Shown here piece after piece: positions 1 through 6,010 of a DNA stretch of 6,537 nucleotides. Position 1 is the stretch's first letter, and the number at the start of each line of letters is the position of its first letter. Source of the DNA: Acidaminobacter sp. (GTDB lineage: Bacteria > Bacillota_A > Clostridia > Peptostreptococcales > Acidaminobacteraceae); the NCBI GenBank assembly GCA_009881125.1, contig WXFH01000403.1, positions 1 through 6,537 of the forward strand. Direction: 5' to 3'. The notes under the pieces were generated by a model. That model was not told the origin of the DNA, made no database searches, and saw nothing but the letters and a program-made list of their open reading frames with translations. The translations under genes were made by a program, and so were the position numbers.

Positions 1-150
1 AGGTGCCTCAAATGGGAAACAAAGCTATTGAAATCAGCAAACTGGATCCAAAGTTCAGATAATATTCCAGAATTTATAATCAAATTAATTCCTGAGCTAT
101 ATAATGATAAAGAAGAGTTCGTTATGAATAAAGTTAAGGATGGATATATC
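1..150. other. Unassigned AT-rich start of window
   Basis: I see no recognisable gene here. A short plus-strand frame (3-62) could be the end of a gene lying outside the window, but about 19 codons are too few to identify. The plus-strand open frame running from 28 to 249 has no convincing ribosome binding site. It mostly lies opposite the transposase remnant, so I treat it as a shadow. The stretch probably belongs to the same decayed mobile-element region as the remnant that follows. Confidence 0.3.
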
Positions 151-590
151 CTTCATAATAGAGGCAGTCTTTCTAGCACTGAGACCATAATTAACATAAT
201 AGGTCAAGACAAGACCAAGAACATGATTAGAGGCATAAAATTTAGGTAAAGCAACAGAACCTTTAATGGGTGAAATCCTAGGTAGAGGCTTAAAGTCAAT
301 ATTAAATGCTCTGTAAATATAACGCATTTTAAAGGCGTGAGGTTTTTCTTCAAATAACAAGGGCATGTAATAGATTCAGGAACAGGAACTTTAGAATTTA
401 CAGGTTTAAGCTCCTTGCTTTTATCAAGCATATACTTTTTAAGAAGGTCATTGTAATCGTATTTTTTAACCTTATCAAAGATAGGCATATCATCAACTTT
501 AAGTTTACGGTAAGGTTTATCAATCGGCTCATCAGGCTGCTTAGAAGCCTTGATTGCACCTAAACAAAATAAAAGATACTTGTCATCCAT
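150..590 (-). pseudogene. Decayed DDE-type IS transposase remnant, internally deleted and frameshifted
   Basis: The minus strand carries two overlapping open frames that together look like one broken transposase. The first starts with ATG at 590 (MDDKYLLFCLGAIK) and runs about 78 residues to a zinc-ribbon-like start, ITCPC, near 360. The reading then continues in another frame with KMRYIYRAFNIDFKPL and YASNHVLGLVLTYYVNYG followed by LSARKTASIMKD. From memory, these segments match the N-terminal half of a clostridial IS transposase in which zinc-ribbon Cys pairs separate the two blocks. Most of that Cys-rich part is missing here, and the join shifts frame. Similarity fades after IMKD (about 150-165), so the catalytic Asp/Asp/Glu core is absent. 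It is non-functional and marks an old insertion. Family-level naming is from memory; the frameshift and missing core are visible directly. I did not find clear terminal inverted repeats. Confidence 0.65.
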
Positions 591-632
591 TTTTGTATAG
601 AAATATAAATTATTTACCCCTTATTTAGGGGG

Positions 633-794
633 GTGGATACTTTTATTAAGATATTTAATGAAGCTTACATGCTTGCCAGCCTTATTTCAGATATAAAAGT
701 CTCCCAAGTTGTAGACCCCAAGAAGACCATTAGAATATCAATACCTAAATCCATATTGACAACTGAAAAGCGCTTAAATCTATTAGTAAGGTGA
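633..794 (+). pseudogene. Small 53-codon open frame, probable remnant of a larger gene
   Basis: A GTG at 633 opens a 53-codon frame ending at TGA 792-794. It begins VDTFIKIFNEAYMLASLISD, continues with IKVSQVVDPKK, and ends EKRLNLLVR. A G-rich AGGGGGG directly abuts the GTG, which is too close to be a good Shine-Dalgarno site, and a small CCCCT/AGGGG hairpin (617-631) overlaps it. The frame is open only from 609. The first half loosely recalls the N-terminus of clostridial signalling proteins. That is a memory-level impression and not an assignment. The stop codon overlaps the base of the hairpin at 793-831, as expected for the true 3' end of a transcribed gene. The simplest reading is a gene that lost its middle, beside the transposase remnant. 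It could also be a real small protein. Confidence 0.35.
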
Positions 795-842
795 GAAGGA
801 GGTAATTAATTATATTAATTACCTCCTTCTCGTTTAATTTTT
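793..842. terminator. Perfect 18-bp hairpin between convergent genes, likely terminator
   Basis: Arms 793-810 (GAGAAGGAGGTAATTAAT) and 814-831 are perfect reverse complements around a 3-nt loop, TAT. On the plus strand a U-rich tail follows (GTTTAATTTTTATTT), which fits a rho-independent terminator for the open frame ending at 794. On the minus strand it lies 9 bases past the stop of the serine hydrolase gene and is preceded by an A-rich stretch. The downstream U-run is weak in that direction, so it would end the operon less efficiently or act bidirectionally. The stem contains AAGGAGG, but no start codon follows that would make it a ribosome binding site. Confidence 0.8.
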
Positions 843-2934
843 ATTTATTTTCTATAGGTAATATTATCCTTGATGGATACCTTCCCCCATGATGTATTGT
901 GTTTTCAGCTACTACCACATTTTCACTATTATATGAATCTCCAGTATTGCTATGTGGAAATATATAGTTTTTAGCACTTGAAGTTATGGTAAATCTTATC
1001 TTGTGTCCCTTTTTAAAGGTATTAGATATTTTTGATGTTCTTATCCTAAACTTATATATTTCTCCCGGATTCATCAATTGGGGATATTTAAAGTCATTTC
1101 TGTATTTGGCCGTTAAAATACCATCTACTAACTTTATAGAATTTCCTTTTTCGTCTACATCCAAAAGTCTTACGACCCAGTCAGTATCCACAGCACTGCT
1201 GGAAGCATAGAATTCAGTAGTAATATCTCCAGTAATGGTTAAATCATTTTGTAGGACTTCAGAAGTATAGCAGAGTATATCTTCTCTTTTTTCCTCTTCC
1301 CTATAATTTTCAGGGACAGATACTTCATTTTCTGACAAATCTATAAGATGTAAAGCTGGATTTTTTGGGTCATATATATAAGAATCTTTCTCTTCCTTTG
1401 CTACCTTTGCAAAGCTTAATATTCCATCTCCTAAAGAAGTATTAGCTTTACCATTGCTGTCTAAATACATATCTTTATACTCAATATCAGGTAATGGCCA
1501 GTTAGAAGAAGTATTCCAATTATTACTTCCAACTGTATAATATTCCACTATATCTCCACTATTGATACCATTGTCTATACCTTTTAGATGATGATCAAAC
1601 CAAGCTAAATAATTATAATCCAAATCATATCTTATGGCATTATTGCCAAAGGAAACACCATGCAAATCTCTGTTAGCATTTCCACTATGCATCCAAGGCC
1701 CTAAAATTACCTTTTTCTTTTCTGCTGGAAAATCCTTTATAACATCTAAGGCTTCAGTAGATCCCATACCATTATCATCAAACCAACCAGAAACAACCAT
1801 TATGGCAGGTGTTTTTATATTATTCCTTTTAGCATACCAGTCTGTTTTTTCCCAGTATTCATCATAGGTATTTCTACTAAGCCATTGCTCAATAAACTCA
1901 ACAGGATATCCCAATGCTTTTTTAGCCACATCTTCAAAAGGTCTAATATTTAATATTTGATCCCAGTCATTCCTGTTCATCAGCTCAGGATTAAACTTCT
2001 TGGCGGATACGGAAAAGGCCCATGCAAGCATTCCTGAGACAAAAGCCCCTCCTTTTCTTGGCATATCAGTGAATGGTCCTCCAGCTGTAACAATGCTCAC
2101 CATTGCTTTTAAATATGGGTTTCCGGTGGATGCTAAAGCCCACTGAACATAACCACCATAGGATCCACCAATCATACCTATTTTCCCGTTGCAAAAAGAC
2201 TGCGCTGCAATCCAATTTGCTGTATCATTGCCATCTTCAGCTTCATAATACATTGGCAACCACTTGCCTTCGGATTCGTTTCTTCCCCGAACATCCTGAA
2301 TTACCAGCCCATATCCTCTCTGCACGTATTTATAGTGATGCTGGGCAAAGCTTTCTTTTCCATAAGGAGTCCTTACTAATATAACAGGTAGCTTTTCATT
2401 TTTACCCTTAGGTAAATAAATGTTAGTGGAAAGTTTTACTCCATCTTTCATTTCAACCTCAAATGTCCCCAAAAACTCCACTGGATAAATTGTTTCCTCA
2501 GGATATTTTTCTTTCCATATATTCAAAGAGGTATATTTTTCAAATCCTTCTTGAACCAATGTGGTACACCATTCACGTGCTGAGCAATTAAATCCAACTA
2601 TTTTATCTTCTTCAATAACTATATCCAATGGAAATTTTTCTATCCTTTGTACCCACATGTTTTTATACCGGCAATATTTTTCTCCAAATGGTGTTTCTAA
2701 TATTTCTTCATTAGATTTTAAAAATATTTCTTCATAGACAGATAATTTTTCATTTAAAGCTTTAAGGTCTATTTTAGTAAAATCCAGATAGAATTTATAA
2801 TCATCAGGGGAGAGGACCTTATACTCTTCCAGTGAATTAGTATATATGTTTAGTTTTTCGTGATATACATCTTTTCCGTCAAAATAAATATTTCCATAAA
2901 GAATTCCTGACTGGAATAATAGAAACTTTTTCAA
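841..2934 (-). CDS. CocE/NonD-family serine hydrolase (X-Pro dipeptidyl-peptidase S15-like)
   Basis: This is an alpha/beta hydrolase of the group containing X-Pro dipeptidyl peptidases, cocaine esterase and alpha-amino-acid ester hydrolases. Numbering is from the TTG start (697 aa). The nucleophile motif GGSYGG is at 256-261 (Ser258). GWFDD gives the likely catalytic Asp386, GPWMHSG gives His416, and RTPYGK supplies a Tyr191 equivalent to the oxyanion-hole Tyr of cocaine esterase. The catalytic domain spans about 155-460, followed by a C-terminal jelly-roll of the PepX_C type (about 480-690). An extra ~150 residues precede the catalytic domain and have no obvious known domain. There is no signal peptide, so it is probably cytoplasmic. 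It is the last gene of the operon; its Shine-Dalgarno overlaps the stop of the membrane-protein gene, suggesting translational coupling. An upstream GTG at 2943 would add three residues but overlaps AGGAGG, so TTG 2934 is preferred. The substrate (peptide, amide or ester) cannot be told from sequence. Confidence 0.9.
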   Translation of the reverse strand: MKKFLLFQSGILYGNIYFDGKDVYHEKLNIYTNSLEEYKVLSPDDYKFYLDFTKIDLKALNEKLSVYEEIFLKSNEEILETPFGEKYCRYKNMWVQRIEKFPLDIVIEEDKIVGFNCSAREWCTTLVQEGFEKYTSLNIWKEKYPEETIYPVEFLGTFEVEMKDGVKLSTNIYLPKGKNEKLPVILVRTPYGKESFAQHHYKYVQRGYGLVIQDVRGRNESEGKWLPMYYEAEDGNDTANWIAAQSFCNGKIGMIGGSYGGYVQWALASTGNPYLKAMVSIVTAGGPFTDMPRKGGAFVSGMLAWAFSVSAKKFNPELMNRNDWDQILNIRPFEDVAKKALGYPVEFIEQWLSRNTYDEYWEKTDWYAKRNNIKTPAIMVVSGWFDDNGMGSTEALDVIKDFPAEKKKVILGPWMHSGNANRDLHGVSFGNNAIRYDLDYNYLAWFDHHLKGIDNGINSGDIVEYYTVGSNNWNTSSNWPLPDIEYKDMYLDSNGKANTSLGDGILSFAKVAKEEKDSYIYDPKNPALHLIDLSENEVSVPENYREEEKREDILCYTSEVLQNDLTITGDITTEFYASSSAVDTDWVVRLLDVDEKGNSIKLVDGILTAKYRNDFKYPQLMNPGEIYKFRIRTSKISNTFKKGHKIRFTITSSAKNYIFPHSNTGDSYNSENVVVAENTIHHGGRYPSRIILPIENK

Positions 2935-2942
2935 ATTGAACA

Positions 2943-2948
2943 CCTCCT
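2943..2948 (-). promoter_or_regulatory. Shine-Dalgarno AGGAGG overlapping the upstream stop codon; decides the hydrolase start
   Basis: The minus strand reads TAGGAGGTGTTCAATTTG. The stop TAG of the DUF819 gene (2949-2947) shares bases with AGGAGG. The GTG at 2943-2941 overlaps this site and cannot be well placed on the ribosome, whereas TTG at 2934-2932 lies 8 bases downstream, an ordinary spacing. This supports the TTG start and stop/restart coupling between the two genes. Confidence 0.7.
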
Positions 2949-4107
2949 ATAGTCCAAGGACGGCTTTAATTCCATATGCCACACCTATTCCTGCGTAGTT
3001 TCCTAATAGACCACCTATAACCCCTAAAACAACCGCAACACCTACAAGTGACTTCCATCCTGCTGAAGTGGCTACCAGTGCTGCTGTAGGTCCATCTGCA
3101 ATTGCACCTACAATACCTAGAAGTACATATTGATAATTTATTTTCAATAATCTGGTAATTGCTAGATGCAGAAGTAAGCCTCCTATAACTACTGTAAAAC
3201 AGAACAAGCTAATGGTAATTGTTGAACCAAAGAATTCTTTTAAATCTACTGAAAATCCTATAATTGCTAAAAACAACAGAGCGATATATAAACCTAAATC
3301 AAGATTACCCTTAAGTTTTTTAACTGGTTCAAATTGTGCTACTATTACTGCAATAGTTGTTATAAGAAGAATTCTTATTGCACTTGCAATAGATGATGGG
3401 AAATAACCAGCTAAATATGTGGCAACTGCAGTTATTGTAAATCCTATAGCAAGCATCCAGGCTATATCTTTTATACTCCATTCTTTTGCACCCATAAGCT
3501 CTACACCATCACCTGCAGTTAATTCTTCTTCAGGTATACTACATGGCCAGAATTTTTTGAAAGCCTTGGATTTCTTAATAAGTGCAGGTGCTGCAAATAA
3601 AAATATTATAGAAGGCATTCCTATTACGTAGTCAGCTGCATTAGCTGCTGCTATGGTATTTGTACTAGCTTCAAGACCTGCTGCTATGGCATTTAAGTTA
3701 CTGCTGCCTCCTGTATATGTCCCAACAAACATACCTGCAACTTTCCATCCTTCATCCATCAGTGGAGCAAAAAATAGTCCGGACAAAAACGCTACTATAC
3801 TTACACTAAAAGCAGCTACCACAATTGAGATCAGAGGTTGTTTTGATAATTTCAAAAAAGCCTTAAAGTCTATGCTTAAAAGCATTATTGAGACTGATAG
3901 TGGTATGGCATAATACATAATTGTTCCATAAACCTCTGTGCTAACAGGTACTACTTTGAAGTTAGATAATATCATTCCTAATATAATTACTGTTAAGGCC
4001 GGTCCTAAGTTTTTAAATATTTTAGATTTTTGAAGATAAAAACTTAGTGCTATCATTAAAGTTATTATTGCCATTAAAGATGGCGTTGTTGAAAATAAAG
4101 CTTCCAT
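2947..4107 (-). CDS. DUF819 family integral membrane protein (YjcL-like), putative transporter
   Basis: This 386-residue, strongly hydrophobic protein has about ten or eleven membrane-spanning segments (roughly 8-25, 34-50, 60-80, 90-112, 157-176, 212-234, 241-257, 268-290, 297-320, 326-346 and 354-376). A polar loop lies at about 177-211. Family-type Gly-rich motifs are GTYTGGSSN (129-137), with NAIAAGLEA just after, and GAIADGPTAA near 334-343. These small-residue motifs in two halves suggest a transporter with re-entrant or broken helices. The family (PF05684) has no settled function that I know of. The start is ATG 4107, with AGGAGGAG about six bases upstream. A start-stop ATGTAA lies between that site and the ATG, so the true start is the following ATG. 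It sits 45 bp after the epimerase stop and overlaps the hydrolase ribosome binding site, so it is the operon's middle gene. Carrying the epimerase substrate or product is my inference from position. Confidence 0.85.
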   Translation of the reverse strand: MEALFSTTPSLMAIITLMIALSFYLQKSKIFKNLGPALTVIILGMILSNFKVVPVSTEVYGTIMYYAIPLSVSIMLLSIDFKAFLKLSKQPLISIVVAAFSVSIVAFLSGLFFAPLMDEGWKVAGMFVGTYTGGSSNLNAIAAGLEASTNTIAAANAADYVIGMPSIIFLFAAPALIKKSKAFKKFWPCSIPEEELTAGDGVELMGAKEWSIKDIAWMLAIGFTITAVATYLAGYFPSSIASAIRILLITTIAVIVAQFEPVKKLKGNLDLGLYIALLFLAIIGFSVDLKEFFGSTITISLFCFTVVIGGLLLHLAITRLLKINYQYVLLGIVGAIADGPTAALVATSAGWKSLVGVAVVLGVIGGLLGNYAGIGVAYGIKAVLGL

Positions 4108-4152
4108 TTACATCTCCTCCTGTAAGTTAATAATTTATATTTATATTTACAT

Positions 4153-5220
4153 TTACATACTTACCTCTATGCCCAGTCCAGGCTTTTCAAGTAATTCTAT
4201 AATGTCTCCTTTCAAGCTAAATCCTCCCTTTATAAGTTCAGATTCTTCACAGTACATAAATGAATCTAAGTCAGCTTCTGTTATATTTCTTTTAGCGGCT
4301 ACCAGACTTGCTGCTGCAGTTATAGCTATCCTGGTTTCAAGCATGCATCCCAGCATACAGTTGATACCAGCTGCTTCTCCTATTGCATTAATTTTTTCTG
4401 CCATGTAAAGTCCACTGCTCTTCATTAGTTTAATATTCAAAATATCTGCTGCCTGAAGTTTAACTGCTTTTAAAGCATCTTTTGAATTGTGGATACTCTC
4501 ATCCAGCATAACTTTTACATTGGTATTTTTTCTTATAAATGCAGCCCCATCAACATCCCAATATGGTAAGGACTGTTCTATAGCCTCTACCCCATACTTT
4601 TCAAAGAATCTGGACATTCTTATAGCATCATTTACATTCCATCCCTGATTGGCATCCATTCTTATCCTTATATTATTACCAACTGTTTCCCTAATTTTTT
4701 TTATGGCTTCCATATCGTTTTGATGATTTATACCAACTTTGATCTTCAGTATTCTAAATCCTTTTTCTACCTTATCTTTGGCATCCTGGGCCATTTCCTC
4801 TGGTGTTCCTATTCCAATTGTCATATCTGTTTGTACCTTATTATCAAAACCGCCTAACACTCTGTAGAGAGGTTGATTCATAACTTTCCCCTTGATATCG
4901 TAAAGTGCAATATCAATTCCTGCTTTTGCAGCTGTATTTCCGATTATAAACCTGTCCATAATATGGTGAATCCTTTCTATATTTAAAGGATTCTCTCCTA
5001 TAAGGAGATTTTTAAAGTTTGATAAGGTTAATAAAACCGTATCCAATGTTTCACCTGTAACAGGTGAAAAAGGTGCACTTTCACCAAATCCATAATACCC
5101 TTCATCGGTTGTTACTTTTACAATTACTGTTTCACAATATTCAATGGTACCTAAAGCTACTACAAATGGTTTTTTAAGTTTGATTTTAACTTTTTCAAAC
5201 TTAATATCTGTTATTTTCAT
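4153..5220 (-). CDS. Dipeptide epimerase, enolase superfamily; specificity probably not Ala-Glu
   Basis: This enzyme would invert the alpha carbon of the second residue of a dipeptide, using Mg2+ and two lysines on opposite faces of a TIM barrel. At 355 aa it has the normal family length: an N-terminal capping domain (about 1-125), then the barrel. Catalytic parts are intact: KIK with Lys159 and Lys161, metal ligands Asp189 (MDANQGW), Glu215 (IEQ) and Asp240 (LDES), and Lys264 in NIKLMKSSG. The DLD at 317-319 matches the DxD that binds the substrate ammonium group in Bacillus subtilis YkfB. That separates it from muconate-cycloisomerase and o-succinylbenzoate-synthase relatives. KPFVVALGT aligns without gaps to KPFKTALRT of YkfB, placing Gly24 where YkfB has Arg24, the residue recalled to hold the Glu side chain. 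Hydrophobic or other dipeptides are therefore more likely substrates. ATG 5220 has GGAGGTG six bases upstream. It is the first gene of the operon. Confidence 0.9.
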   Translation of the reverse strand: MKITDIKFEKVKIKLKKPFVVALGTIEYCETVIVKVTTDEGYYGFGESAPFSPVTGETLDTVLLTLSNFKNLLIGENPLNIERIHHIMDRFIIGNTAAKAGIDIALYDIKGKVMNQPLYRVLGGFDNKVQTDMTIGIGTPEEMAQDAKDKVEKGFRILKIKVGINHQNDMEAIKKIRETVGNNIRIRMDANQGWNVNDAIRMSRFFEKYGVEAIEQSLPYWDVDGAAFIRKNTNVKVMLDESIHNSKDALKAVKLQAADILNIKLMKSSGLYMAEKINAIGEAAGINCMLGCMLETRIAITAAASLVAAKRNITEADLDSFMYCEESELIKGGFSLKGDIIELLEKPGLGIEVSM

Positions 5221-5281
5221 CTTAACACCTCCATAAAATTTTAGTTATACTTTAAAAATGCGTTAAATATTACTATGATTA

Positions 5282-5298
5282 CAATATTAACAATATTG
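5282..5298. promoter_or_regulatory. Candidate operator: perfect inverted repeat CAATATT-AAC-AATATTG
   Basis: Seven-base arms (5282-5288 and 5292-5298) are perfect reverse complements around a 3-bp spacer. The site covers the -10 box of the epimerase promoter and part of its spacer, so a bound protein would block RNA polymerase. The divergent XRE-cupin regulator is the obvious candidate binder, because such regulators bind short dyads as dimers. AT-rich DNA yields chance dyads, so the evidence is mostly positional. Confidence 0.5.
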
Positions 5299-5312
5299 AA
5301 AAAATTAGTCAA
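5284..5312 (-). promoter_or_regulatory. Promoter of the epimerase-DUF819-hydrolase operon
   Basis: On the minus strand, TTGACT (5312-5307) is followed by a 17-bp spacer and then TAATAT (5289-5284). A TG one base upstream of the -10 gives an extended -10 (TGTTAATAT). This is close to the sigma-A consensus. It lies about 65 bp upstream of the epimerase ATG, leaving a leader of roughly 55-60 nt with no obvious riboswitch structure. The -10 lies within the inverted repeat at 5282-5298, so the promoter is probably repressible. Confidence 0.7.
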
Positions 5313-5357
5313 GACATTCCGAAAATTTAATAAATAGATTTTATTAGATAATATAAA

Positions 5358-5366
5358 TGTTATAAT
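5358..5366 (+). promoter_or_regulatory. Extended -10 promoter of the XRE-cupin regulator
   Basis: TGTTATAAT (5358-5366) is a consensus extended -10 element. No good TTGACA-like -35 lies 16-18 bp upstream (the region reads ATTTTA), which is usual for extended -10 promoters. A second TATAAT starts at 5370 and is an alternative. The site is about 60 bp from the operator candidate, so the regulator need not repress itself strongly. Confidence 0.5.
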
Positions 5367-5403
5367 GAATATAATTGAAAAAATAATGTAAAGGAGAATT
5401 TAA

Positions 5404-5967
5404 GTGTTAGGTGATAATATAAGAAATATCAGAAAAAAACAAAAAAAGACCCTGACAGAAATAGCCGCGGTCACGGGATTATCGGTAGGTTATTTATCAC
5501 AGCTGGAAAGAAATATGATTGAGCCATCCCTTTCAGCACTACGAAAAATTGCAAAATCTCTGGATGTTCCTGTTTATATATTTATGGAAGAAAATTATGA
5601 CAACAGCCACATACTCACTAAAATAGATAAGAGGATAATAATGAGGTTTCCAAACAGCTCAGTTTCTTACCAGATAATGTCTCCTATGCCTACTCAGAAC
5701 TTTAACCCTTCTGTGTTGGCATTAGCATTTGAAATAGAGCCATATCAATCTGATTCTGATGATTTTATTGTACACTTTTCAGAAGAACTAATTATTATAG
5801 AACAGGGAGAAGCAGAAATTATTTTAGCCAAGGATACATATAATTTAAAGGCTGGCGATACACTTTTTATAGAAAAAAATGTTCCTCATAAAATAATTAA
5901 CAATCGGTCCATACCCCTTAAAGGAACATTGATACTATCTCCACCGGTCTATCCAAATCATAAATAA
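5404..5967 (+). CDS. XRE-family transcriptional regulator with C-terminal cupin sensor domain
   Basis: This 187-residue regulator has an N-terminal helix-turn-helix (about 6-60). Recognition-helix residues are seen in LSVGYLSQLERN, followed by the family-typical EPSLSALRKIAKSLDVP. A linker leads to a cupin barrel (about 105-180). The cupin keeps likely metal or ligand positions: His124 and Glu128 in HFSEE, the GDTLFIEKNVPH stretch, and His162. Regulators of this build usually control a neighbouring catabolic or transport operon and respond to a small ligand of that pathway; the ligand here is unknown. The GTG start at 5404 has AAAGGAG about seven bases upstream. It faces away from the epimerase operon across 183 bp and probably acts at the inverted repeat overlapping that operon's promoter. 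It is transcribed alone, ending at the hairpin just past its stop. Confidence 0.88.
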   Translation: MLGDNIRNIRKKQKKTLTEIAAVTGLSVGYLSQLERNMIEPSLSALRKIAKSLDVPVYIFMEENYDNSHILTKIDKRIIMRFPNSSVSYQIMSPMPTQNFNPSVLALAFEIEPYQSDSDDFIVHFSEELIIIEQGEAEIILAKDTYNLKAGDTLFIEKNVPHKIINNRSIPLKGTLILSPPVYPNHK

Positions 5968-5969
5968 AT

Positions 5970-6010
5970 AAAAGAGTCACCAAGATAGATATGTGGTGAC
6001 TCTTTTACTT
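5970..6010 (+). terminator. Rho-independent terminator of the regulator gene
   Basis: Arms 5970-5982 (AAAAGAGTCACCA) and 5994-6006 (TGGTGACTCTTTT) pair perfectly over 13 bp around an 11-nt loop. The stem begins two bases after the regulator stop codon. The right arm ends in a T-run, so the hairpin is AT-flanked and of classic type. The first possible start of the following ferritin-like frame lies at the loop/right-arm border. Confidence 0.85.

Noticed and set aside
28..249. Plus-strand 73-codon open frame
   Set aside because: It lies mostly opposite the transposase remnant, has no ribosome binding site, and its product resembles no family I know.
986..2384. Plus-strand open frames inside the hydrolase gene
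   Set aside because: They are antisense to a well-supported 697-residue protein with an intact catalytic triad, and show no start signals or family features.
841..2934. Assignment as true X-Pro dipeptidyl peptidase (pepX)
   Set aside because: Family motifs only place it in the broad S15/CocE group; nothing visible fixes proline specificity.
3212..4408. Plus-strand open frames opposite the membrane-protein and epimerase genes
   Set aside because: They are reverse-strand shadows of genes with clear ribosome binding sites and conserved motifs.
5221..5283. Riboswitch in the epimerase leader
   Set aside because: The leader is only about 60 nt and AT-rich, with no stable stem set or terminator-like hairpin.
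5295..5384. Direct repeat ATTGAAAAAAT at 5295-5305 and 5374-5384 in the divergent region
   Set aside because: It is an A-rich 11-mer in very AT-rich DNA, likely by chance; only the perfect dyad on the -10 box was kept.
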